The notes under the pieces were generated by a model. The model had not been told where the DNA came from. It was given only the letters and a program-made list of their open reading frames with translations, and searched no databases. Made by a program: the position numbers and the translations under genes. Positions 8,022 to 15,307 of a stretch of DNA of 26,210 nucleotides are shown here, piece after piece (within the stretch, counting starts at the first letter, position 1; every line of letters begins with the position of its first letter). This stretch comes from CAYQLK01 sp964418515 (lineage in GTDB: Bacteria > Patescibacteriota > Microgenomatia > CAYQLK01): assembly GCA_964418515.1 (NCBI GenBank), contig CAYQLK010000011.1, positions 1-26,210 of the forward strand. The letters are read 5' to 3'.

Positions 8022-8183
8022 TTGACCCCTGCGAGAAGAGCGATGCTCAAGCGCAACTCCACCAAGTACGGCAAGAAGTACGCAAAAAAGTCTTGGACAA
8101 CCTCCGGTAAGCTCACGCAGTTTATCGAGAGGCTCGCCAGAGCTTTTGCGAACCTCGGCCGTTCCGCCCCACCGCCGCAGTAA
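8022..8183 (+). CDS. Possible small basic protein (53 residues)
   Basis: Short open frame with a TTG start preceded eight bases upstream by AGAAGG; an in-frame ATG at 8043 is an alternative (46 residues). The product is rich in Lys/Arg/Tyr (KRNSTKYGKKYAKKSW), followed by a helix-like stretch (LTQFIERLARAF) and a Pro-rich tail ending PPPQ. Base composition is GC-richer than the AT-rich genes around and matches the next gene, which starts 33 bases later. It might be a nucleic-acid-binding peptide or a leader for the downstream membrane protein. No family was recognised, and it could be a chance ORF in a GC-rich leader. Confidence 0.35.
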   Translation: MTPARRAMLKRNSTKYGKKYAKKSWTTSGKLTQFIERLARAFANLGRSAPPPQ

Positions 8184-8216
8184 TGCGAGCAATATTTCAC
8201 GGAGTATTTTCACGCC

Positions 8217-9614
8217 ATGCGCAGCCTCATCAACAGCAAAAGAAGCCTCCTTAGGTGGCTGTTGGTTTCGACCATCACCCTCCTGACGATGACGTTCTCG
8301 GTAGTCACTGTCTCGGCTCAGACCTCTCCGGTCAACGCCGACGGATGGCGCTTCGTCACTGTTGGTGACAAGCTCTACATCGCCAGTGGCTCCAAAGAAT
8401 TCGTTACCGAAGTTGACACCAGTCAGCTGAAGTACAAAACCTACATTCGTCCTCAATCAGACCGTGCTGGTAACCTCTACCTCTTGTCGCCAGCCTCTCA
8501 GGGCACCGGCCAGCCGTTGGACCTTTCTGTCTTCTACACCCAAACGGATGGCAAAAACACTGTTTGGAAGGAGTTGACAGCCAAGGATCTCGGGCTCGAC
8601 TCAGCTTCGGGAATCTACGATTTTACCGTCAGCGCCGAAGGCAATTTGATCCTTATCGGCACAAAAGGTGAAGTCATGACCGGCAAGGCAGGCGTGGATA
8701 ATTCGTTCAAGTCGCTAGATGCGAGCTTGCCCGAAAGAACCAGCTTCGTCAAACCAGTCAGCATGATCGGCCAAAAACTCGTGCCAACCACCAGCGGTCC
8801 GCTTGCGCTTGTCTCGTCTAACGGAACACTCGCCAAAGCTGATCTAATCAAACGAACTGTTGGTGAGCACGAATCAATTCCGGCACTTGGGCCTGCAGTC
8901 TACATCTACGCCGGACCTCGGAATCCTCAGGTACTTGAGCGCAGTACACTCACCTATTTGCACGATTTCGCGCCCGATTCGCTAACGAGCATTGAGCTCG
9001 AAAGTCCAATCGTCGACGTGCTCATCGTGGGTGATTTTGACTACTACCTCATCCTGACTCAACAAAAGGTCTGGATGATGTCAAAGCCTACTGGTAAGGC
9101 ATTCTCGACTCTCGTCGATGTTACTGCCAAGTTCGGCTCGATAAAACCGTCGGCTATCGTAAGCTACAACACCGGCCGAGACAATGTGTTCTACGGAGTA
9201 ATCGGTAAAGAGGTTATTCGCCTCGATATCACTAGTCCAACGAGCATCGTTGCCTCGACACTAAAGCTGTTGGCGCCGACCTACCAAATCGGCTCACCAA
9301 TTGCCGCTGTCGGCTCAAGTGGTGCGTTTGTACCAACTCCCGTTGACCCCAACGAAGTTGTGCCAAATCGCCCGCAAGTTCCGCAAGCTGGCAATCAACC
9401 TCAACCAGCTGGCACTAGCCAGACGACAGACTCTGGCTCATCGAGCTGGACGCCGCTCGTTATTGGCTCGATTGTCGCAATCGTGGTCATGTTGGTTGTC
9501 GTTTTCTTCATCCTTCGGCGAGTCCTGCGTAAGGCTCAAAGTGGGATGTCCAACAAGCTTCCGCCAATCAGTCCTGGTCATCCAGGTCCAAGCGGAATGA
9601 GTAAACGCCCATAA
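8217..9614 (+). CDS. Type I membrane protein with large extracellular domain, unknown function
   Basis: 465 residues. A long signal peptide (about 1-35: basic Arg/Lys start, hydrophobic core, SAQ) is followed by an extracellular domain (about 36-370). This is made of short beta-strand repeats, with GDKLYIASGSKEF, GNLYLLSP, GNLILIGTKGEV and similar lines, suggesting a propeller. A Pro/Gln/Thr/Ser linker (about 375-410), one membrane helix (about 412-435), an RRVLRK stop-transfer and a Pro/Gly-rich cytoplasmic tail follow. No catalytic motif was found. It resembles the front half of the hydrolase at 5939 in style. The ATG has GGAG 12 bases upstream. A strong terminator lies about 45 bases after the stop. 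Confidence 0.75.
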   Translation: MRSLINSKRSLLRWLLVSTITLLTMTFSVVTVSAQTSPVNADGWRFVTVGDKLYIASGSKEFVTEVDTSQLKYKTYIRPQSDRAGNLYLLSPASQGTGQPLDLSVFYTQTDGKNTVWKELTAKDLGLDSASGIYDFTVSAEGNLILIGTKGEVMTGKAGVDNSFKSLDASLPERTSFVKPVSMIGQKLVPTTSGPLALVSSNGTLAKADLIKRTVGEHESIPALGPAVYIYAGPRNPQVLERSTLTYLHDFAPDSLTSIELESPIVDVLIVGDFDYYLILTQQKVWMMSKPTGKAFSTLVDVTAKFGSIKPSAIVSYNTGRDNVFYGVIGKEVIRLDITSPTSIVASTLKLLAPTYQIGSPIAAVGSSGAFVPTPVDPNEVVPNRPQVPQAGNQPQPAGTSQTTDSGSSSWTPLVIGSIVAIVVMLVVVFFILRRVLRKAQSGMSNKLPPISPGHPGPSGMSKRP

Positions 9615-9658
9615 GTCGCTACCAAGATGTGTGGCGTGAAAGGTCAAGTCAAACTCCA

Positions 9659-9694
9659 GACCCAGTCTCCAAATCGAGGCTGGGTCTTTTTTTT
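9659..9694 (+). terminator. Rho-independent terminator after the 8217-9614 gene
   Basis: An 11-bp stem GACCCAGTCTC/GAGGCTGGGTC with one T-G pair and a 6-base loop is followed by eight T. Confidence 0.92.
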
Positions 9695-9782
9695 AGCAAC
9701 AGGTATCCTGTTGCGCAGGGCGTAGCCAAAGTTGACGACAAAATGCAGGAGGCAGTTATTGGAAGAATTTTGGCGAGTAACT
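9694..9782 (+). repeat. Structured repeat element, copy 2
   Basis: It starts on the terminator T-run. A perfect hairpin GCAACAGG-TAT-CCTGTTGC (9696-9714) differs in sequence from the other copies but keeps full pairing. Then come GCAGGGCGTAG and stem GCCAAA (9725-9730)/TTTGGC (9769-9774), and it closes with GAGTAACT. Copy 3 follows with no spacer. Confidence 0.7.
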
Positions 9783-9930
9783 AATTTTCAGGTCTCCTGA
9801 AACGCAGACTCGTAGCTCGAACTGAGTTTTTGAGAATCAAAACCGAGACGTAGTTTTCGTCAGAAAACGAGCACTCACTAAAAATTTCGAGGGAGTCGAA
9901 TTATTTTGCGAATTTGAGTGAGAATCTATA
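9783..9930 (+). repeat. Structured repeat element, copy 3 (expanded)
   Basis: Hairpin TTTCAGG-TCT-CCTGAAA (9786-9802), then GCAGACTCGTAG. The outer stem GCTCGAA (9815-9821)/TTTGAGT (9913-9919) has two G-U pairs, and the element ends GAGAATCTATA like copy 1. The interior is about 50 bases longer than in copies 1, 2 and 4. It holds TTTTGA-GAA-TCAAAA and a miniature of the motif, CGTAG-TTTTC-GTCA-GAAAA-CGAG. Copies 2 and 3 fill most of the 412-base space between 9614 and htpX. Confidence 0.6.
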
Positions 9931-9979
9931 AACTCCGCAACTAAGTTTTCTTCCTATGGCGCAATCGATTAAAATTGGA

Positions 9980-10007
9980 TTGTCCCAAAGCGAGAGGTTG
10001 GTATAAT
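9980..10007 (+). promoter_or_regulatory. Promoter for htpX-gatCAB
   Basis: TTGTCC (9980-9985), a 16-bp spacer and a perfect TATAAT (10002-10007). The htpX start is 20 bases further on. Confidence 0.6.
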
Positions 10008-10026
10008 CAAACCCTTAATAAATAAA

Positions 10027-10947
10027 ATGAAATTCGAATCAGAAAAAACAATCTATTCTCAAATCGGTGCAAACAGAATTAAAACTGTATTTTTAATGGC
10101 AGTTTTTACGGTTTTTATTACCGCTGTTGTTTATATCTTTACTCAGGCTTTAGGTTATCAATCAAGCTCGGGACTCTTTTTTGTAGGCATTGCTTTAGTA
10201 GTAACAGGAATTATGAATTTTGTCGCATACTACAACTCTGACAAAATGGTCATGAAAATGGCTGGCGCCCAACTTGTCGATGTCAAAACTGACCCCCAGC
10301 TATACAAAACTGTCGAAAATCTCTCAATCGGCTCCGGTTTGCCTATGCCCAAAATTTACATAATTCCTGACGAAGCCCCCAATGCTTTTGCTACAGGCAG
10401 GGATCCAAACCACGCTTCAATTGCCGCTACAACAGGACTAATCGCGATTATGAACAAAACTGAACTAGAAGGTGTTCTGGCTCACGAACTAAGCCATATT
10501 GGCAACTATGACACTAGACTTATGACAGTTGTAGTTATTTTGGTCGGAATAATCGCCATGCTTGCTGACTTTTTCGGCCACTTTATGTTCTTTGGCGGTG
10601 GAGATGATGATCGTGATTCAAAAAACAGCCTATTTATTGTGCTTGGCATTCTTGCTGCAATTCTTGCGCCAATTGCTGCTCAACTGATTCAACTAGCCGT
10701 ATCTCGTAAAAGAGAATTTTTAGCTGATGCTACTGGTTCGCTTTTAACGCGTTACCCAGATGGTTTAGCTGACGCTCTGGAAAAAATCGCTGCCTATCAG
10801 CGCCCAGTTAAAAGCGCCACTCCCGCCACCGCCCATCTGTACATCGCTAACCCGCTTGGTACTGGGCATTTCAAAAAATCATTCGCCAATCTTTTTTCTT
10901 CTCACCCACCGGTCGAAGAGCGTATTAAAATCTTAAGAGAGATGTAA
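10027..10947 (+). CDS. htpX: HtpX family membrane metalloprotease
   Basis: 306 residues with the M48B layout. Two N-terminal membrane segments (about 19-38 and 48-67) precede the catalytic domain, which has the zinc motif HELSH (His153, Glu154, His157). Two more hydrophobic segments (about 163-187 and 200-226) come before the third zinc ligand, Glu230 in RKREFLADA. The end SSHPPVEERIKIL is the usual HtpX close. In well-studied bacteria HtpX degrades misfolded membrane proteins. No Shine-Dalgarno is evident. gatC starts one base after the stop, so the protease is probably cotranscribed with the amidotransferase genes. The related partner gene lemA is upstream but separated. Confidence 0.95.
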   Translation: MKFESEKTIYSQIGANRIKTVFLMAVFTVFITAVVYIFTQALGYQSSSGLFFVGIALVVTGIMNFVAYYNSDKMVMKMAGAQLVDVKTDPQLYKTVENLSIGSGLPMPKIYIIPDEAPNAFATGRDPNHASIAATTGLIAIMNKTELEGVLAHELSHIGNYDTRLMTVVVILVGIIAMLADFFGHFMFFGGGDDDRDSKNSLFIVLGILAAILAPIAAQLIQLAVSRKREFLADATGSLLTRYPDGLADALEKIAAYQRPVKSATPATAHLYIANPLGTGHFKKSFANLFSSHPPVEERIKILREM

Positions 10948-10948
10948 A

Positions 10949-11236
10949 ATGGCTATCAAAATCGATCTCAAAAAAATAAGTACGCTTGCCCAAATACCGC
11001 TAACTGATAAAGAAATAAAAACACTTCAGCCCCAACTCGAAAGCATTTTGAGCTTTGTCGAGCAAGTATCAAATATTCCAGACCAAAAAGCGGAGAAAAA
11101 CAGCCATATCGACCAGATTTCCCAGTTGCGCCCAGACGAAGCCAACTCTGAACGAAGCTTAACGGCCGAAGACGCACTCAAAAACACCAGCACACACGAC
11201 GGAAGCTCATTTGTAGTAAAGGGGATTTTTGAATAA
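10949..11236 (+). CDS. gatC: Asp-tRNA(Asn)/Glu-tRNA(Gln) amidotransferase subunit C
   Basis: 95 residues, standard GatC length. The N-terminal pattern KISTLAQIPLTDKEIKTLQPQLESILSFVEQV is the two-helix GatC signature. The C-terminal part with RPDEANS, then DALKNTS and SFVVKGIFE, matches the extended tail that wraps GatA. GatC stabilises the GatA-GatB complex. It starts one base after htpX, and its TAA stop overlaps the gatA ATG (TAATG), implying translational coupling. Confidence 0.95.
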   Translation: MAIKIDLKKISTLAQIPLTDKEIKTLQPQLESILSFVEQVSNIPDQKAEKNSHIDQISQLRPDEANSERSLTAEDALKNTSTHDGSSFVVKGIFE

Positions 11237-12603
11237 TGTCAGACCTTAAATTGCTAACTATACTTGAGGCCCACAAAATGCTCTCTGCTGGCAAGATTAG
11301 TTCTACCGAACTAACCAAGTCGGTTCTCGAAAGAATCAGTGCGCGCCAATCAGTTGGTGCTTTTATTACTGTCGATCACGCTGGAGCCTTAGAACAAGCT
11401 AAACTTGCAGATAGTTTTTTGGCCGATAATTCTCCGCAAAATACACCATTACTTATGGGTATTCCGGTCTCAATAAAAGATGTTATTTCGACTAAAGGTC
11501 TTCGCACGACTGCTGGTTCAAAAATCCTTGAGAACTACATTCCTCCATACGACGCTACAGTTGTCTCTAAGATTCGCCAGCAAGGGGGAGTGATTTTAGG
11601 GAAAAACAATTGTGACGAATTCGCCATGGGTAGTTCGACCGAGAATTCTGCTTACTTTCTTACCAAAAACCCTCACAATCTCAAAAAAATCCCTGGAGGT
11701 TCTTCTGGAGGTTCAGCCGCAGCTGTGGCTGATAATCAATCTTTATTATCAATAGGCACAGACACTGGTGGATCAATAAGACAACCAGCTGCACTCTGTG
11801 GCGTTGTTGGTCTCAAACCTTCCTACGGCAGAGTCAGTCGTTACGGGCTGATTGCCATGGCAAGCTCACTCGATCAGGCTGGTCCATTTACCAAAGATGT
11901 CGATGACTCTGAGGCCGTCTTTAAGCTCCTCTCAGGTGTCGATCCTTATGATTCCACTACTCGTGAGTTTCAAGCCGATTACAAGGCCAAAGACAAGCTC
12001 AAAATCGCTATTCCCAAAGGTATTGCAGACAAGCTTAGTCCTGCTGTAAAGGAAAACTTTGAACTAGGTCTCAAAAAGCTAAGTGATACGCACGAGATTA
12101 CCGAAATCGATTTGCCTAATCCTGATTTGGCTTTGGCTGTTTATTACGTACTGATGCCGTCAGAAGTATCTTCCAACCTTTCTAGGTTTGACGGAGTAAG
12201 GTTTGGCAAGAGCCGTAAGTTTTTTGGTACAGAAGTCAAAAGAAGAATAATTTTAGGCACATTTGCTCTGAGTAGTGGTTATTACGACGCCTATTACAAA
12301 AAGGCGCTTCAAGCTAAAAGTTACTTAAGCCAAAAATATAACGAGGTATTTGAAAAATTCGACCTAATCGTTACGCCAACCACAGCTACCAGTGCTTGGG
12401 ATATTGGTTCAGTTACTGATCCATTAGAAATGTACCTATCAGACCTTTTTACAGTTACTGCCAATGTAACCTCATTGCCAGCTGTTTCCATCCCTTTTGG
12501 TACAGAGGGAAAAATGCCGCTTAGTTTGCACTTTACTGCAGGTTACGGGCGTGAGGATTTGCTGTTTAAAATTGGACGTGAAGTAGAAAAATATGAAATA
12601 TAA
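11236..12603 (+). CDS. gatA: Asp-tRNA(Asn)/Glu-tRNA(Gln) amidotransferase subunit A
   Basis: 455 residues, slightly short for GatA (about 475-490). It is an amidase-signature enzyme that hydrolyses glutamine and feeds ammonia to GatB. The catalytic Lys81 lies in PVSIKDVI. The Gly/Ser loop GGSSGGSAAAV (Ser156 expected as cis-Ser) and the nucleophile Ser180 in DTGGSIRQPA are present, followed by GLKPSYGRVSRYGL. The last 11 bases overlap gatB. The presence of GatCAB implies that Gln-tRNA, and perhaps Asn-tRNA, is made by the indirect route. Confidence 0.97.
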   Translation: MSDLKLLTILEAHKMLSAGKISSTELTKSVLERISARQSVGAFITVDHAGALEQAKLADSFLADNSPQNTPLLMGIPVSIKDVISTKGLRTTAGSKILENYIPPYDATVVSKIRQQGGVILGKNNCDEFAMGSSTENSAYFLTKNPHNLKKIPGGSSGGSAAAVADNQSLLSIGTDTGGSIRQPAALCGVVGLKPSYGRVSRYGLIAMASSLDQAGPFTKDVDDSEAVFKLLSGVDPYDSTTREFQADYKAKDKLKIAIPKGIADKLSPAVKENFELGLKKLSDTHEITEIDLPNPDLALAVYYVLMPSEVSSNLSRFDGVRFGKSRKFFGTEVKRRIILGTFALSSGYYDAYYKKALQAKSYLSQKYNEVFEKFDLIVTPTTATSAWDIGSVTDPLEMYLSDLFTVTANVTSLPAVSIPFGTEGKMPLSLHFTAGYGREDLLFKIGREVEKYEI

Positions 12604-14184
12604 ACCAACCATAGGATTAGAAATTCACGTTGAGTTAAATACGAACAGTAAGATGTTTTGTAACTGCTCGGCCAAATATTTTGGGCTTTCACCTAATACT
12701 CACACTTGTCCAGTATGTCTCGGGCTGCCCGGCGCGATTCCAGTACCAAATCAGCAGGCGATTAAGTCGCTAATCACACTCGGTCTTGCTTTGGGTGNNN
12801 NNNNNNNNNNNNNNNNNNNNNNNNNNNNNNNNNNNNNNNNNNNNNNNNNNNNNNNNNNNNNNNNNNNNNNNNNNNNNNNNNNNNNNNNNNNNNNNNNGTA
12901 CCAAATCAGCAGGCGATTAAGTCGCTAATCACACTCGGTCTTGCTTTGGGTGGCAAAATCCCCGATAAGTCAAAATTCGATCGTAAAAACTATTTTTATC
13001 CTGATTTGCCAAAGGGTTATCAGATTTCGCAGTTTGATCTGCCGTTTACTTCGGCTCTAAGGCTAAAAATAGGCGAAAGGGTAATCAAAATAGAACGTGC
13101 CCACATGGAAGAGGACACAGCAAAACTTACTCATGCCGAGGGTCTGACTTTAATTGATTTCAATCGTTCTGGTGTACCTCTAGTGGAGATCGTATCTGAG
13201 CCCGATATTTTTTCTTCCGATGAAGCTGTCGCCTACGCTCAAGAAATTCAAAGAGTAGTTAGATATTTGGGTATTTCTGATGCCGACATGGAAAAAGGCC
13301 AAATGCGATTTGATGCCAACGTCTCTGTCTCTGACAAAGCTCGCATTTTAGGGACCAAAGTCGAAGTCAAAAACCTCAACTCATTCCGCAGTCTCAAAGC
13401 CGCGATTGAATACGAAATAGTCAGACAATCTGAAGCCTTAAATAAAAAAGAAAAAATCTTCCAAGAAACTCGTGGGTTTTCACAAGAGAAAAACCAAACC
13501 TATTCACAAAGATCAAAAGAGTCTGCTCATGACTACCGATACTTTCCAGAGCCTGATATTCCTGTTATTGCAATAACCAAGGCTGACACAGACTCAATCA
13601 AGGCTTTAATTCCTGTATTACCAGAGGAGGAAAGAAACAATTTGGTCACGAAGTTTGGCATAGAAAAATCAATGGCTTCGGATTTTGTTGACCGACCAGA
13701 AATATTGGCTTTTTTCAAAACAGCTGTAAGTGATTACGAAAAGACTTTTGCTAAATCACAATCTGCTCACGCGGTAAGAATTGCTAACTGGTTAGCCTCA
13801 ACTGTGTTATTTACACTCAAAGAAAAAGGCTTAACGCTTTTTGATCTCAAAATAACACCTGCTTCAATTGCCGAATTAGTTTATTTGGTGGACCAAAAAC
13901 GCATTAGCTCAACCCAAGCCAAAGAAGTTTATGAAATCATGCTAGCCGATGGTCGAATGCCTCAAGCGATTGTCGAGAAAGATGGTTTTTCGGTTCTATC
14001 TGATAAAGGCGAACTTGAACCTGTCATTGATGCAATTATTAAGGCTAACCCCAAGGTCGTTGATGATTATCGAAATGGCAAATTAACTGTTTTGCAATAT
14101 TTAATTGGCCTTGCTATGGCTCAGACTAAAGGTAAGGCTGACCCACAGTTAACCAAACAACTTTTTGAACAAAAGCTTAAGTAA
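12593..14184 (+). CDS. gatB: Asp-tRNA(Asn)/Glu-tRNA(Gln) amidotransferase subunit B (interrupted only by an assembly gap)
   Basis: Binds misacylated tRNA, activates it with ATP and transfers the amide. The N-terminus KPTIGLEIHVELNT and the zinc-type Cys pattern CNCSAK..THTCPVC are intact. After the gap come FDRKNYFYPDLPKGYQISQ, EEDTAKL and the C-terminal YqeY-like helical tail. 100 N (12798-12897) split the frame. The 55 bases before the gap (12743-12797) recur exactly after it (12898-12952). Removing the N run and one repeat (155 bases) joins the two frames and gives 478 residues, the normal GatB length, reading LALGGKIPDKSKFDRK across the join. The gene is therefore probably intact in the organism. 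The ATG overlaps gatA by 11 bases. Confidence 0.95.
12798..12897. other. Artificial scaffold gap (100 N) inside gatB
   Basis: Exactly 100 N between two identical 55-bp flanks. The contigs overlap and the gap has no real length. Confidence 0.93.
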
Positions 14185-14252
14185 TTCTTTTTAATTACTA
14201 TAAGATATGTTAATATATCCAAACCAAAGTTAACAATTTTTTGGAGGACAGA

Positions 14253-14510
14253 TTGTCTCAGTCTGCGAAAGAAGAAGAACAGGGCACCAAGTTGCCTTGG
14301 GGCTCGAACACCGCAATGGTTCGAGTAGCCGAAGCAATGCAGGAGGCAACTCGCAATTACGTCATTAGGATGGAAAACCTTAAGCAGGCACTTGCTGATG
14401 GTAGATTGAGTCCTGAGCAGTTTCGCTTGGCTATTATGCGTGAACTTCGCGACTCTGCAGCCGCAAAAGACGAAGCCGTCAAGAAGGTGCTCGACGAATA
14501 CGCAGACTAA
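14253..14510 (+). CDS. Small helical protein of unknown function
   Basis: 85 residues. The frame could open at TTG 14241, but that codon lies against GGAGG (14243-14247). The TTG at 14253, five bases after this strong Shine-Dalgarno, is the better start. The product is mostly charged helix, with VAEAMQEATRNYVIRMENLK, then ADGRLSPEQFRLAIMRELRD and a KKVLDEYAD end; no membrane segment or Cys motif. No family was recognised. Base composition is GC-richer than its neighbours gatB and the FKBP gene. It has its own terminator, so it is likely a single-gene transcript. Confidence 0.75.
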   Translation: MSQSAKEEEQGTKLPWGSNTAMVRVAEAMQEATRNYVIRMENLKQALADGRLSPEQFRLAIMRELRDSAAAKDEAVKKVLDEYAD

Positions 14511-14544
14511 TATTGTCTGCACAATCCAAACTTGAGGTGGTCTC

Positions 14545-14583
14545 ACCGAGTGGCAGTTTTTCTGTCGCTCGGTATTTTTTTTT
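14545..14583 (+). terminator. Rho-independent terminator of the small helical protein gene
   Basis: A 12-bp stem ACCGAGTGGCAG/CTGTCGCTCGGT with two G-U pairs and a TTTTT loop is followed by A and nine T. Confidence 0.9.
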
Positions 14584-14624
14584 GAAACTTTTGCATAAAA
14601 GTTAATTTGTGTTAAATTCTAGAT

Positions 14625-15083
14625 ATGTCTAAAAACAGATTTGGAACAATTGTTACGATTTTAGCTTTGTCAGTTGTCCTCACAGGATGTATTGAACAGG
14701 CGCAGGTCACCAACCCTTTAGACAATCAATCTACAAGTAGCGCTCAAACAAATAATATGGAAGAACTAAAAATTGAAGATACAGTTGTTGGTACTGGTGC
14801 AGAAGCCGTTTCTGGTAAAGAAGTAACAGTACACTACACAGGCACATTAACTGATGGAACCAAATTCGACAGCTCAGTTGACCGTGGTGAACCGTTTACA
14901 TTTAACCTCGGTGCAGGAGAAGTTATCGAAGGTTGGGATAAAGGTTTTGCAGGTATGAAAGTTGGCGGTAAACGCAAACTAACAATTCCTTCCGATATGG
15001 CCTACGGTGAACGCGGAGCAGGCGCCTCTATTCCACCTAACTCCACCCTTATTTTCGAGGTAGAGCTTTTAAAGGTAAATTAA
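14625..15083 (+). CDS. FKBP-type peptidyl-prolyl isomerase lipoprotein
   Basis: 152 residues. A short lipoprotein signal ends in a lipobox LTGC (Cys22), so it should be tethered outside the membrane. A Ser/Thr/Asn/Gln-rich spacer (about 23-48) precedes a complete FKBP domain (about 50-152) with VTVHYTGTLTDGTKFDSS, then EVIEGWDKGFAGMKVGGKRKLTIPSDMAYG and IPPNSTLIFEVELL. It probably helps secreted proteins fold. No Shine-Dalgarno is seen; a TTGCAT..TTAAAT pair lies just upstream, so the message may have a very short leader. The last 18 codons recur in diverged form 151 bases downstream, beyond a structured repeat element. Confidence 0.93.
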   Translation: MSKNRFGTIVTILALSVVLTGCIEQAQVTNPLDNQSTSSAQTNNMEELKIEDTVVGTGAEAVSGKEVTVHYTGTLTDGTKFDSSVDRGEPFTFNLGAGEVIEGWDKGFAGMKVGGKRKLTIPSDMAYGERGAGASIPPNSTLIFEVELLKVN

Positions 15084-15090
15084 AGCTTCA

Positions 15091-15180
15091 TAGTTTTAGG
15101 TTTCCTAAAACGCAGGACGTAGCTTAAATGAAGCTAAATTTTGCTGGAAGCAGAAATTTAGTGAGTTTAAGCGAGTAACT
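15091..15180 (+). repeat. Structured repeat element, copy 4
   Basis: TA precedes a perfect hairpin GTTTTAGG-TTT-CCTAAAAC (15093-15111). Then come GCAGGACGTAG and stem GCTTAAA (15122-15128)/TTTAAGC (15166-15172), with an inner CTAAATTT..AAATTTAG hairpin. It ends GAGTAACT as copy 2 does. Its right edge touches the duplicated FKBP gene tail. Confidence 0.72.
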
Positions 15181-15234
15181 ATTCCACCAAACTCCACCCT
15201 TATTTTCGATGTCGAATTACTTGGAGTTAAGTAG
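15179..15234 (+). pseudogene. Duplicated, diverged 3' tail of the FKBP gene
   Basis: 31 bases (15179-15209) match 15028-15058 in the FKBP gene at 30 positions. The following bases keep the reading frame to a TAG stop. The translation IPPNSTLIFDVELLGVK parallels the real end IPPNSTLIFEVELLKVN. It has no start codon or upstream domain, so it is a gene fragment. The substitutions are largely synonymous or conservative, which suggests the tail evolved as coding sequence before being stranded here. Confidence 0.75.
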
Positions 15235-15307
15235 TTTTAGCTAAGGCTTAATTATCGTTTTTAATCCCTATTTCTTTGGTATACTTTCACCATAAGATTA
15301 TTCCTTA

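Noticed and set aside
7920..8456. 178-codon open frame on the minus strand
   Set aside because: It is antisense to the small ORF and to the signal-peptide end of the 8217 gene. Its product has no recognisable domain, while the plus-strand gene has a signal peptide and membrane anchor.
12593..12928. gatB as a pseudogene or two genes
   Set aside because: The frame break is fully explained by the duplicated 55-bp flanks and 100 N.
14121..14546. 141-codon minus-strand ORF
   Set aside because: It covers the gatB end, the small helical gene and part of the terminator on the wrong strand; low-complexity product.
7789..15180. Reading the four structured elements as integron attC sites, CRISPR repeats or terminators
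   Set aside because: They lack the RYYYAAC/GTTRRRY ends of attC, are not evenly spaced with spacers, and their hairpins are not followed by T-runs.
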